A stretch of 34,279 nucleotides of DNA from Burkholderiaceae bacterium (GCA_019751755.1 JAIENA010000012.1:1-34279); one strand, 5' to 3'; shown: positions 15,455 through 23,339, counted from the stretch's first letter. The notes: generated from the letters alone by a model not told the origin. Translations and numbers: made by a program.

Positions 15455-17413
15455 TTACCTCAGCCAATTTTCGGTACCGGACAGCCAGTCATCCTCTGGC
15501 GCCGATTCTGCTTCAACGACCGGCGCCGCAACCTGCGCCACCGGCTCTTCTTCCTGCGTGTCCGCCCCTTCGCTTGCACCGTCACGCTGATGCATGACCG
15601 GGGCGCGGAATAGGTCGCCATTGACCGGCTCCACCATGCTCTCCAACTGGGCCCAGTCCGCGTCGCGCATTGTGTCCAGGCGCAGCAGCGGGTGGTATGC
15701 CGCTGCGAATCCGTAGACAAAAAGGTCAATGACCTCATTGCGACGCCCCGGCAACTTCCGATACAGGTTCTGCTTCTCGTCGAAGACCTCGGCAGTCAGC
15801 TGCTCGAAGTAGTCGTCCGGCAGCGCCAAGGGGAAGTGGATGAACCGCTCCTCCGGCACCGCCTCTTCGTCCTCCGCCAGGTAGCCGAACAGCGCCGCCT
15901 TGGCAGTGTCGGTACCGATCGGCCAGAGCTGCACTCCACCCTTGATTACCCGGCCCTTATGCGTCACGTCCTGGGCGGTGGGCCGACCGATGATCGGCTT
16001 CCCTTTGCTCGATGCGCCCTTGAGCGCAAATACGCCGGCATGCCGGTACAGCCGTGCATACTGGTAGACCTCCTGCGTGTGGTGCCCGCCCGAGTCGATG
16101 CCGCAGGTCTGGACCCGCATCGGAACCCCGAAACTGTTCACCAAGGCGCGCTCGCGCAACACCGTCAAGCGCTGCCACACATCGTCCCGTGCCGGATTAC
16201 CATCGATAATCCCGTAGTCGATCACCCAGTGCCGCTTGTTCCTGCCGAACCCTAGAATCTGGTACTCTAGGCGGTTGCCCTGCACGTCCACCGACATGAC
16301 CAGTACCAGGCAGCCGACCGGTATCGTGCGCAGCTCGTAGTGCTCGCGGCGCTTGGCAATTTCCGTGTGGTTGATCTGGCCGCTGAGGTCTTCCCAGCAT
16401 TCCGCCAGCTCGTTGTTGATGAAGACCTTCAGCGCTTCCGGGTCACCCTGCGCTGCCGCCCAGTCTTCCGCCAGCTCCGTCCACGGCCGCCAGCCCAACG
16501 GCGCATACAGGCTGGGCAGGTGGAAGCTGGCCACGCCCGGCTCACCCTTTGCCGTGGGCCGCCAGGCTGCCTGGGCATAGCCTTTGGTCTTCCAGGCCGC
16601 CTCCGTGTTCAGCACGCCGCAGTGCTCGCAGGCGTATGCCGCCTTTTCTGGTTCGCCCTGAGGCCATTTCATCTGGCCCCACTTGAAGAACTGCTCGCCG
16701 GCGCAGTCCGGGCAGTGCACGAAGTATTTCTGCTGGTCGCCCCGCTTGTAATTCCTGTCGATCGGCGACACACCCTCGATCGTCGGCGTACTGTTGCCGA
16801 AGATGCGCGCCTTGCGGCCAAAGTTACTGGTCCGCTTTTTGGCCAAGTCTTCCGGCCTGCCCTGCTTGCCGATGTCACCGGCATATTCGTCCATCTCCTC
16901 CAGCAGGATGTACCGCATGGTCGAGGACTTCAGGGCGCCCGGCCGGTTGGCGCCGATCAGTTGCAGGAAGCCGCCGGGGAATTTCTTGCGGCGCTGCGTG
17001 TTGTCCGCCCCCTTGACGTTCGGGTCGCGGATTTTCTTGCGCAACGCCGACGTCGATTCGCGCATCGGTTCGAAGCGCGACAGGTTCCACTTCTCCGCAT
17101 CTTCCACCGTCGCGAACACGGCCAGGATATTCCCGGCCGCGCTGTCGATGGCGTGACCGATAAAGTTTTCGCCCAGCGCCGAACCGCCCAACTGGTGCCC
17201 CTTCTTCAGGTACACCTCGCGATAGAAGCTGTCCGGAGACAGCGCATCCATGATGCCGACCAGATACGGCGTGCGGCTGTTACGCCACGGCCCCGGCTCC
17301 GGACTGTCCGGCGGCAAGATACGCTTTTGCTCCGCCCACTGCGCGATCGGCAGCTTGCTGTCCGGCCGGATCGCGTCGCAGATCGACCGGATAAACTCAT
17401 CGACCGCGCCCAC
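15455..17413 (-). CDS. terminase large subunit, GpA family
   Basis: The product is 652 aa, the lambda gpA size. The N-terminal ATPase has a Walker-A-like loop (KKGHQLGGSALGEN, about 68) and a Walker B ILLEEMDEY (about 168-176). A zinc-ribbon pair CPDC (about 232) and CEHC (about 261) is typical of GpA. The C-terminal nuclease has acidic motifs (MSVDVQGNRLEYQILG and CGIDSGGHHTQEVY) and a late NEVIDLFVYG. The enzyme pumps DNA into the prohead and cuts at cos. Its start overlaps the TerS stop by one base. The C-terminal ~45 residues are acidic and low-complexity. Confidence 0.96.
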   Translation of the reverse strand: MGAVDEFIRSICDAIRPDSKLPIAQWAEQKRILPPDSPEPGPWRNSRTPYLVGIMDALSPDSFYREVYLKKGHQLGGSALGENFIGHAIDSAAGNILAVFATVEDAEKWNLSRFEPMRESTSALRKKIRDPNVKGADNTQRRKKFPGGFLQLIGANRPGALKSSTMRYILLEEMDEYAGDIGKQGRPEDLAKKRTSNFGRKARIFGNSTPTIEGVSPIDRNYKRGDQQKYFVHCPDCAGEQFFKWGQMKWPQGEPEKAAYACEHCGVLNTEAAWKTKGYAQAAWRPTAKGEPGVASFHLPSLYAPLGWRPWTELAEDWAAAQGDPEALKVFINNELAECWEDLSGQINHTEIAKRREHYELRTIPVGCLVLVMSVDVQGNRLEYQILGFGRNKRHWVIDYGIIDGNPARDDVWQRLTVLRERALVNSFGVPMRVQTCGIDSGGHHTQEVYQYARLYRHAGVFALKGASSKGKPIIGRPTAQDVTHKGRVIKGGVQLWPIGTDTAKAALFGYLAEDEEAVPEERFIHFPLALPDDYFEQLTAEVFDEKQNLYRKLPGRRNEVIDLFVYGFAAAYHPLLRLDTMRDADWAQLESMVEPVNGDLFRAPVMHQRDGASEGADTQEEEPVAQVAAPVVEAESAPEDDWLSGTENWLR

Positions 17414-18018
17414 TATTCGTCCCCGTCCGGATCCTGGTCTTGCAGCAGCTTCTTCACGTCAATACCGGCCAGCGCGGCGGCCAGTTCGCGCTCCAGCAGC
17501 AGTTCGCATGCCAGCGGGTCGGATTCCACCGCCAACAAGTCTTTTGTACGGGCCGGCACGTTCATCACCGCGTCGCGCAGGGCGCGGAAGCTGGTGTAAA
17601 CGATGCGTTTGGCCTCGTCCACGTTGATCAGCTGGCCGACATCACGTTCATATGCCAGTTGCTGCTGCAGCGCCTGGTACCGCTCGCGGGTGGACCGGTG
17701 CTCACGATACTCGTTCGCTACCCGGTCTGTGCCGGCCACGCAATCCGATCCAGCCTTCGCCTCGGCGTCATCATCCGATTCTCGCGCACCACCTGGCGCC
17801 ACCGCCGGGATTTCCAGTTGCATGGGTTGCGCCCGCTGTGCCAGCGCATTCACCGCCACCCGCGACGAATCAGTGTTGATGCCCCAGTCGCGATCGGCCG
17901 CCACCGAATCAATCTTCTTTTCTTCGGTGGCGCTGATGCGCCCTTCGCGTATCGCCTTCTGCACGGCGCCCAGGGTGACACCCCTGTGCCGTGCATATTC
18001 GCGATACCCCATCAACAT
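17413..18018 (-). CDS. terminase small subunit (Nu1-like)
   Basis: The product is 201 aa. The N-terminus MLMGYREYARHRGVTLGAVQ continues into KAIREGRISATEE, a winged-helix DNA-binding start like lambda Nu1. The middle is acidic and probably disordered. The C-terminal helix (LAAALAGIDVKKLL) would bind TerL. ATG 18016-18018 with GAGGGTAG upstream is preferred to the TTG at 18033. The region immediately upstream carries four GGTAGTCA repeats, which suit a TerS binding site. Confidence 0.85.
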   Translation of the reverse strand: MLMGYREYARHRGVTLGAVQKAIREGRISATEEKKIDSVAADRDWGINTDSSRVAVNALAQRAQPMQLEIPAVAPGGARESDDDAEAKAGSDCVAGTDRVANEYREHRSTRERYQALQQQLAYERDVGQLINVDEAKRIVYTSFRALRDAVMNVPARTKDLLAVESDPLACELLLERELAAALAGIDVKKLLQDQDPDGDE

Positions 18019-18020
18019 GG

Positions 18021-18077
18021 TGACTACCCTCAACGTGATCAGGTGACTACCTGCACTGACTACCGCAGGTGACTACC
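18021..18077 (-). repeat. four TGACTACC direct repeats, candidate cosB/TerS-binding sites
   Basis: TGACTACC (GGTAGTCA on the transcribed strand) occurs exactly at 18021, 18044, 18057 and 18070, all in one orientation, with steps of 23, 13 and 13 bases. The cluster directly abuts the TerS start codon. In lambda, terminase R sites of cosB lie between the cut site and nu1. The geometry here is the same. The protein that binds is inferred. Confidence 0.6.
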
Positions 18078-18175
18078 CTTTGAAAATTCTGTGACAACGC
18101 GAACCCCGGGGCGCGAATTACCCATATGGTGACGCCCCTGGGAAGGACCCGCCGCTCCGCGACGCCCCATTGCCA
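18078..18175 (-). other. candidate cos cleavage region
   Basis: This is the non-coding stretch between the repeats and the upstream gene. It contains the palindromic core CCCCGGGG flanked by CGCG on both sides (18098-18115). A GC-rich lambda-cosN-like stretch (GGGGCGTCGCGG on the minus strand) lies near 18157-18168. The order cut site - repeats - TerS would match lambda cosN-cosB-nu1. The exact nick positions cannot be assigned. A pac/headful phage remains possible, but a GpA-type TerL favours cos. Confidence 0.45.
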
Positions 18176-18181
18176 GCCCGG

Positions 18182-18838
18182 TCAGCGCGCAGTCCGCACC
18201 GCATCCAGCCACGCCGCCGTCAGATTGGCTTCCCATTTCGCGGTGATCGTCTCCTGCGCCAGCTCGCTGAACTGGAAACGTTTTTGGTAAGTCGCATCCG
18301 TTGCGAACACGAGCAGCGGCGTGATGTGGCGGTTGTCGTTGGTGCGCGCATAAACGCCCGACGGCAGGGTCGTGCCCTTCGGCTTGCCGGCGAAGAAACG
18401 CTTGGCGCCGCCGCTGGAATTCAAGTCCCCGGCAATCCGTTTGATTTTCGCGCGCGTGATGTTGCCGTACTGGTTGAGCGCAATACCGCGGCCCGGCAGC
18501 GCAACCTGTGCCCTGCCTTGCTCCGCAAACCGCTGCTCGAACGTTTTCAGTTCGCGTTGGCCGCCAACTGCCTGAACGGCCAAGTACTTCGCCTGTGCAT
18601 TCCGAACGAACACCGACGCGGCCAAGTTCGTCCTGGTCGCCACGCTGATGCCGATGGCCTTCTGCGTGAACGGTGTCGGCCTGTTGAATGCCGTGTTGAT
18701 ATGCGCCGTTTCCGCAGCCTGCGCCTGCTTGACCGTGGCAGTCATCGCCTTGGCGACAGCGAACGGCAATTGCCGCTGGCCGAAGTCGCCCAGTCGACGC
18801 GACGTATCGTTCAGCCCGATCAACTGAATCTGCACCAT
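18182..18838 (-). CDS. putative minor tail/virion morphogenesis protein (weakly gpZ-like)
   Basis: The product is 218 aa from the ATG at 18836-18838 (MVQIQLIGLNDTSRRLGDFG). The longer start at 18898 lies within a terminator hairpin and is rejected. The pattern is an N-terminal helix 'LPFAVAKAMTATVKQAQ', then NRPTPFTQKAIGISVATRTN, a basic Gly-rich middle, and a C-terminal helix (FSELAQETITAKWEANLTAA). This is reminiscent of minor tail Z / tail-completion proteins, but the match is weak. It is the first gene of the late operon, before TerS, an unusual place for a tail gene. Confidence 0.6.
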   Translation of the reverse strand: MVQIQLIGLNDTSRRLGDFGQRQLPFAVAKAMTATVKQAQAAETAHINTAFNRPTPFTQKAIGISVATRTNLAASVFVRNAQAKYLAVQAVGGQRELKTFEQRFAEQGRAQVALPGRGIALNQYGNITRAKIKRIAGDLNSSGGAKRFFAGKPKGTTLPSGVYARTNDNRHITPLLVFATDATYQKRFQFSELAQETITAKWEANLTAAWLDAVRTAR

Positions 18839-18883
18839 GGCTGCCCCCAGTGTTCGCCGCGCCCACAAAGCGAACGCCCAATG

Positions 18884-18912
18884 CAAAAAGCCCCGCATTT
18901 TGCGGGGCTTTT
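18884..18912 (-). terminator. intrinsic terminator at the start of the late operon
   Basis: The near-perfect hairpin AAAAGCCCCGC-ATTTT-GCGGGGCTTTT works in both directions. It lies downstream of the Q-position gene and upstream of the first late gene, like lambda tR'. Together with the candidate promoter at 18949-18977 it makes a short leader that ends before the structural genes unless antiterminated. Confidence 0.85.
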
Positions 18913-18920
18913 GTTTCGTA

Positions 18921-18937
18921 GGGACGTGCGCCGTCCC
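18921..18937 (-). other. leader hairpin between late promoter and terminator
   Basis: GGGACG and CGTCCC pair with a 5-nt loop, immediately after the predicted late transcription start and before the terminator. It could be part of an antiterminator loading or pause signal. This is inferred from position. Confidence 0.4.
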
Positions 18938-18948
18938 ATCTGCTGCGA

Positions 18949-18977
18949 ATCCTAAAGGAAAAAACTTTGCGTGGCAA
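18949..18977 (-). promoter_or_regulatory. candidate late promoter (pR'-like)
   Basis: On the minus strand TTGCCA (18977-18972) and TAGGAT (18954-18949) are separated by 17 bases. That is five and four matches to the sigma70 boxes. The start would be near 18942, about 30 nt before the terminator hairpin. It overlaps the 3' end of the Q-position gene. Confidence 0.5.
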
Positions 18978-19329
18978 TATTTTTCTTCAGCTTCGTTTCC
19001 AGCAGCATCCGTGCATTGACCAGCTCAGCGGCGAAGTCCAGTTGAGGAAAGCGCCATACCGTAGCAATGCCGCATGCCTTGCGCAGCGCCCAGTCAAGGT
19101 GGCGTGGCAGGCTGGCCATCATTGCCTCCACTGCTTCGGCTGCCGCTGTGTCCATGCTGTCGTACAAGTCATCGCTGTCCGCGCAGGCATCACTGCACAA
19201 ACCAGCCGAACGGCGATGCCAGCCCAAATTTAACGTCCGCTTGCGCTGCCACTCCAGCCACACCGCCAAACACACATCAAGCGGTTCCTGCTGCACCATC
19301 CGCACTTCCACCCTATGAATCGCCACCAT
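18952..19329 (-). CDS. small late-regulator candidate (Q-position, antiterminator-like)
   Basis: The product is 125 aa, start ATG 19327-19329 after AAGGAG. It contains DVCLAVWLEWQRKRTLNLGW, a Cys-containing loop, and a C-terminal AVEAMMASLPRHLDWALRKA followed by CGIATVWRFPQLDF. Small phage regulators of the Q/RinA type often combine an N-terminal 'WxxW/R' helix with a C-terminal HTH-like segment of this kind. I cannot name a family. It lies after the replication gene and just before the late promoter, hairpin and terminator, where lambda encodes Q. The functional call rests mainly on this context. Confidence 0.55.
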   Translation of the reverse strand: MVAIHRVEVRMVQQEPLDVCLAVWLEWQRKRTLNLGWHRRSAGLCSDACADSDDLYDSMDTAAAEAVEAMMASLPRHLDWALRKACGIATVWRFPQLDFAAELVNARMLLETKLKKNIATQSFFL

Positions 19330-19359
19330 TTCGCCGCTCCTTGTCCGCTTAAACTATCA

Positions 19360-19619
19360 ACAGCAGGGTTGGGCAGGGTATTAAACTAACCCTGCTGTCC
19401 GCTAACCCGCATAAACACTCATTCTGCGCAGGGTATGATGGGTATGATGGGTTTCCGGTACGTGATGCGTAACGAAAACTCTGCAACCAATATCCACCAG
19501 AAAATAATCTCACTCACGTGTGTGCGCGAAACCCTGCAAACCCTGCCTACCCTGCGCAAGCCCTGTATCTATGCGGGTTTGCAGACAGCAGGGTTAGTCT
19601 CATACCCTGCTTACCCTGC
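19360..19619. repeat. ACCCTGC repeat array, candidate replication origin
   Basis: The 7-mer ACCCTGC occurs at 19389, 19531, 19540, 19549, 19604 and 19613. Its reverse complement GCAGGGT occurs at 19363, 19373, 19428 and 19588. That is ten copies in 260 bases. Two groups have exact 9-base phasing. ACAGCAGGGTT/AACCCTGCTGT (19360-19370, 19388-19398) and CTGCAAACCC/GGGTTTGCAG (19534-19543, 19575-19584) are perfect inverted pairs. A GGGTATGAT tandem repeat lies at about 19432-19449. The array abuts the 3' end of the Toprim-helicase gene, which suggests iterons of an origin. It fills the gene-free gap. Confidence 0.7.
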
Positions 19620-22337
19620 GCCGTTCAGCATGCTATGAGCCCTGACGTCAGCCTGTTTCCTGAAATCGTTGATCTGCTCATTGCGGTTTCGCGCATCTCC
19701 CGGGACGCTGATCTCGTAGATCATCCGGTCCCTGGCCTGCTTGTTGTCCACCGCCACACTGCGCTTGACCTTATGCTCGCGCCCACCGATCAACCCACTG
19801 AACTTCGTCAGCGACAGCGGCTTCTCTCCGCTCTTGTCGCACCAGCGCTTGTAAATGATGTAAAGGTCTTCGGTCAGGCAGGTGCAATAAGGCGCATCCA
19901 GGTAGCCATCCTTCCAGGCCCGGTGGAATGCCATCCACCCATTCAGGCCGAACTCGATCACGCGCTCTTTCGCAAGCGTCATCAGCGGCTTGGTATGTTC
20001 ATTGAACCCATCCAGCGGAAAGTTCAGCAGGAAGTGGTAAAAGGCCTGAATGGCGCCGGCCTGGATGGCGGCCACCACCTGGTCATAAAATTCTTTCGGT
20101 TGCTTTTGCCGCGCCTCGATCACCATGAAGCGCCGGTCCTCCAGCTCAATCGGGATCGGCTGCGGTTCATTCGAGAGGAACGCGGCGTTCATGTGGTTGC
20201 GCTCTTTTCGCTCTGGCAAGTTCTTCTCGTTGATGGACATGTCCTTGCCGGTGATCATGTACTTCAACGTGCCGTTGTGGCTGTACTTATCATCGCGAGA
20301 CAGCACCTCCTCGAACAGCACAAACAGCTTGCGCGAGCGCCAGGCCGTGAACGAAGAATCCAACTGGTGCTGACTGGCCACGGTGCCGTAGTCGCCATAA
20401 ATCGGCGCCATCACGTCCTGGAAGAACAGGCTTTTGCCGGTGCCTTGCTTCTCGCCGAACACCAGCAACGCCGTGGCCATCTTGGCGCCGGGGTTCTGCA
20501 AAGGAAACGCCAGCCAGCGCAGGATCCATTCGACACATTCGTCCACATTGTCCTCGGCGCTGCACAAGGAACACAGCAACGCCAGGATGGGCTGCACCAG
20601 CGCTGCGTTTTCCTTCGGTTTCAGTGGCCACCCCAGGAAAATATTCACGGTTGTTTCCGGGTCCGCCGTCTGCGTCGGATCGAACAGCAAGTTCTTCGCC
20701 TCGATGGTCCGGCGCAGCGCATGCTCCTGCCACTTCGTTGTCAGGTCCGGCGTGTAGTCGGCGCGCACCGCGCCCAAGCTCATCACCTGCTGCCCAACGC
20801 CGTCCCACACGGTCTCCGTGCCACGCAGCAGCGTGATATGGTCCAGCATTTCCTGTAGCCGCCCCCCCGCGCCCCCGTTGCCGTCGCGGCCGGCCAGTTG
20901 CAGCGTTTCGCGCAGCACAGTCCGCCGCTTAGGGTCACGCTCCCATGCGGCAGCCGCTTCCTTGCCCACCCAGGCGACGAAAGCGGACCGTTTCATTTTC
21001 TGCTTGCGCAGCGCGTCATAGATATCGGTGGTTTGGTAGATCAGCGCGAAGTGCGCCACCAGTTGCTCCGGCGTCGGCACGCTAATTCCGACCGGATCAT
21101 CCTCCGATGGGGGCGCGGGGGAAGTGGCAACTGCTGGCGCAGGTGCAGGCGCAGCAAGCCCAGCATCAGGAACCGGCGCGCCGCCAGCCAGCAAGCGCTC
21201 CACCACCGGCAGCAACTGCGCCCGCACGTCGTCCAACGACTGCTCGACATGCAGGTCATTCCAGTCGGTCCACTTGTTGTCGCCCCGCGCGGCAAATACA
21301 GGGAACGCCACCTGGGCATTACCAATATCCTTGGCCGCCGCCTGGGCGCGCGACAATCCCGCGTTTTCGAATTTGATCATGCGCAGGCGCCGGCCCATGC
21401 GAATATCCGCCTCGATGTACGGCGTGCCAGTTGCGTCCGTGCGCCAGGTGGCGCGCACCACGCAGGCGGCGCCATCGGTACCTACGACCGTATGGTCGGC
21501 GCCATCGATGGCGGGCGCATCGGCCACACCCCAGTCTTCCAGCAGATCGCGGCGGAAGCGGTGTTCCAACTGCCAGTCGTCGTCGGCCAGCAGCAGAATG
21601 GTCGCATCGGGGAAGTCCTTGCGCAGCTGGCGCGCCACCGCCAGCAGATTGCCGGCGTGGAAGGCCACCATGGCCGGGAATGCACCGTCCGTGGCCAGGC
21701 GGGCCGACTGGAGCGTGGCGTAGCCCTCGCCCAACCCGATCAAGCGCGTGCTGGCGTCGATGCGCCCAAGCAGGCAGGCCGCGCCCGCCATGTCGGCGCC
21801 GCTGTTGAAGCGCTTTTCGCCATCCGCGCCGATCTTTTGCACGCTGACCAGCTCAGGCTTACCGCCTGCATAGCGCCGCGCCGGAACCAGCAGTTGGCCG
21901 GATTCATCGACACGCGCGCCATCGCCTGGAATCTTCTTGCGCAGCAGGTACGCCACTTGCGCATCCTGCCCAACTGCCGCCGCTTGTGCCCACTGGCGCC
22001 GAGCGCGACCAGCAGCCAGTTCGGCAACGCGCACACGACGGGCTTCCTCCTGCCGCTGCAACTCGGCGTGCTTGCGCTCGGCCTCGGCCCGCGCCTCGGC
22101 GCTGAAACTGCCGCCTTCGAGTGTGACCGCCACGGTGCCTGGGTCTTGCCCGCGCCACAGGCCGAAGTGACCGACGATCACTTCGTCGCCGTTGTCGAGA
22201 CGCAGTGCGCGCAGCTTGTACCACGCTTTTTTACCCTTGCCGAATTTCTGGATTTTGCCGGTCAAGAGCAAGTGGCCGGATGGCAGTGGAGGCAGTCCCT
22301 CCACGCCCATGGCGGTGATGACATCCTGGCGATTCAT
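19611..22337 (-). CDS. replication protein: Toprim primase-type domain plus SF3-like helicase
   Basis: The product is 908 aa. Residues about 1-60 form a small beta domain and 70-130 a basic coiled coil. A Toprim domain has GEGYAT (about 201) and LLLADDDW (about 249-256). A Pro/Ala linker lies near 390-420. The C-terminal ATPase has Walker A GEKQGTGKS (about 626-634), followed by FVLFEEVLSRDD and an arginine-rich ERKERNHMNAAFLSNE. This resembles phage DUF5906/P4-alpha-like primase-helicases. It would prime and unwind at the phage origin. ATG overlaps the stop of the CII-family gene. The adjoining ACCCTGC array is the likely target. Confidence 0.9.
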   Translation of the reverse strand: MNRQDVITAMGVEGLPPLPSGHLLLTGKIQKFGKGKKAWYKLRALRLDNGDEVIVGHFGLWRGQDPGTVAVTLEGGSFSAEARAEAERKHAELQRQEEARRVRVAELAAGRARRQWAQAAAVGQDAQVAYLLRKKIPGDGARVDESGQLLVPARRYAGGKPELVSVQKIGADGEKRFNSGADMAGAACLLGRIDASTRLIGLGEGYATLQSARLATDGAFPAMVAFHAGNLLAVARQLRKDFPDATILLLADDDWQLEHRFRRDLLEDWGVADAPAIDGADHTVVGTDGAACVVRATWRTDATGTPYIEADIRMGRRLRMIKFENAGLSRAQAAAKDIGNAQVAFPVFAARGDNKWTDWNDLHVEQSLDDVRAQLLPVVERLLAGGAPVPDAGLAAPAPAPAVATSPAPPSEDDPVGISVPTPEQLVAHFALIYQTTDIYDALRKQKMKRSAFVAWVGKEAAAAWERDPKRRTVLRETLQLAGRDGNGGAGGRLQEMLDHITLLRGTETVWDGVGQQVMSLGAVRADYTPDLTTKWQEHALRRTIEAKNLLFDPTQTADPETTVNIFLGWPLKPKENAALVQPILALLCSLCSAEDNVDECVEWILRWLAFPLQNPGAKMATALLVFGEKQGTGKSLFFQDVMAPIYGDYGTVASQHQLDSSFTAWRSRKLFVLFEEVLSRDDKYSHNGTLKYMITGKDMSINEKNLPERKERNHMNAAFLSNEPQPIPIELEDRRFMVIEARQKQPKEFYDQVVAAIQAGAIQAFYHFLLNFPLDGFNEHTKPLMTLAKERVIEFGLNGWMAFHRAWKDGYLDAPYCTCLTEDLYIIYKRWCDKSGEKPLSLTKFSGLIGGREHKVKRSVAVDNKQARDRMIYEISVPGDARNRNEQINDFRKQADVRAHSMLNGAG

Positions 22338-22777
22338 CCCTGGGCCATCCCATCCAGGCGGGCAACCAGCTCATGCAGCGCGCGATCCGCGTTGAACACC
22401 AGCGTGCGAATGCGCTCCACTTCATACCGCTCGATGCGACCATCGGCCAGCGCTTCGTTGACGGCCAGCCCCAGGTTGCCGTTAGCGGCCCAAACCTGAG
22501 TAACGATTTCCAGCACCGCCATATCGGACGCCTGGACACTGTCGCCCACGCGCACGCACACATAGCCGTGGTTTGCCGCCAGCGCGTGCAGTACGCCGTG
22601 GTCGCCTGTCATGGCCATCACACGGTCCGCATCTTGCAGGGTGACGACATTGCCGGCGGCATTCGGGTTGGCTTTGTTGCGCAGCACGGCAGCCGACATA
22701 CCCATGCGCACAGCCAGGGCCTCGCAGCCGCCGACCGCGCCGTGCACGGCCTTGTAGAAGGCGTCAGAAATGTTCAT
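22334..22777 (-). CDS. phage regulatory protein CII family (CP76-type)
   Basis: The product is 147 aa. MNISDAFYKAVHGAVGGCEALAVRMGMSAAVLRNKANPN is the characteristic start of this family, a lambda-repressor-like HTH with 'LA.RMGMSa.vLrNKanP'. It continues with VTLQDADRVMAMTGDHGVLHALA and an acidic helical C-terminus. Members act as transcription regulators or replication-linked DNA-binding proteins in P2- and lambda-like phages. AAGGGG lies 8 nt before the ATG. It is preceded by a terminator after cro and is coupled to the replication gene (ATGA). Confidence 0.88.
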   Translation of the reverse strand: MNISDAFYKAVHGAVGGCEALAVRMGMSAAVLRNKANPNAAGNVVTLQDADRVMAMTGDHGVLHALAANHGYVCVRVGDSVQASDMAVLEIVTQVWAANGNLGLAVNEALADGRIERYEVERIRTLVFNADRALHELVARLDGMAQG

Positions 22778-22883
22778 ACGAAAACCCCTTCAGAAAATGA
22801 TGTAAACAGCAACTTCGGCGAGCAGAATGGCATCATGGAAAATTTTCGAGTCCTTGAAATTGCCGAAGTGCAAGCTAACAGGC

Positions 22884-22913
22884 AAAAAATAGCCAGCCCT
22901 CTTCGGAGGCCGG
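22884..22913 (-). terminator. terminator between cro and cII-family genes (tR1-like)
   Basis: On the minus strand GCCGGCCTC-CGAA-GAGGGCTGGC forms a strong stem (one wobble, one bulge) followed by TATTTTTT. It lies 20 bases after the cro stop and 107 before the next gene. The position equals lambda tR1. Most cro transcripts should stop here unless antiterminated. Confidence 0.8.
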
Positions 22914-22933
22914 CGGGAGCGATCTTCTTCCAA

Positions 22934-23305
22934 TTAACCTTTACTCAAACCGCTTGCTACCTGATAACCAGTCTGGACGACCAAAGCGCCATCCGGCACG
23001 GTGTCGAGGATGTTGTGAGGGGATGCAGGCTGGCGACCGCAGTGGCCTGGGCTGGATGCGGGGTCGGTGGCGCGGCGGTTGGCCGGCGCGGCGAGTTCGG
23101 GCCAGATTTTTTGCCAATCATCTGGACGCAACTCCTGACGAGTCACCCTCCCACCAGTCTGCTGTTCAATGGCTGCGCAGTGCTGGATGGCCACCGGCCG
23201 GATCTTCTCGATCCACTGGTGCAAGAGTGCTGGCGAAACGTCAATCGCTCGCGCAAAGCCCGCCTTTTTTACACCGGCGTCGATGAAGTAGTTTTTAAGG
23301 TCCAT
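22934..23305 (-). CDS. Cro/YdaS-like DNA-binding protein
   Basis: The product is 123 aa. MDLKNYFIDAGVKKAGFARAIDVSPALLHQWIEKIRPV is a HTH of the YdaS/Cro type. AIQHCAAIEQQTGGRVTRQELRPDDWQKIWPEL matches the conserved second half. The last ~45 residues are Pro/Ala-rich and unconserved. It is divergent from cI across three operators and should repress cI to allow lytic growth. The promoter has a perfect TTGACA. The -10 box ends only 6 bases before the ATG, so the mRNA is probably leaderless and no SD is present. Confidence 0.87.
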   Translation of the reverse strand: MDLKNYFIDAGVKKAGFARAIDVSPALLHQWIEKIRPVAIQHCAAIEQQTGGRVTRQELRPDDWQKIWPELAAPANRRATDPASSPGHCGRQPASPHNILDTVPDGALVVQTGYQVASGLSKG

Positions 23306-23311
23306 GTCGCA

Positions 23312-23339
23312 ATAATAGCATTGCTAGTTCGCGTGTCAA
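23312..23339 (-). promoter_or_regulatory. cro promoter (pR-like)
   Basis: On the minus strand TTGACA (23339-23334) and TATTAT (23317-23312) have a 16-base spacer. The predicted start is at or next to the A of the cro ATG (23305). Operators 1 and 2 overlap the -10 and -35 boxes. Confidence 0.8.

Noticed and set aside
18060..18977. 305-codon minus-strand frame overlapping the morphogenesis gene
   Set aside because: Crosses a terminator, two genes and the candidate cos region. Arg-rich out-of-frame translation.
19531..19619. Regular ACCCTGC repeats considered as a CRISPR array
   Set aside because: The unit is only 7 bases with 9-base phasing and mixed orientation. No 25-40 base repeats, spacers or cas genes are present.
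20898..22499. Long plus-strand open frame antisense to the replication gene (533 codons); similar ones at 5879-6814, 3521-4723 and 16340-17599
   Set aside because: High-GC shadow frames: they lack SDs, are rich in Arg/Ala/His and low complexity, and lie opposite genes with clear domains.
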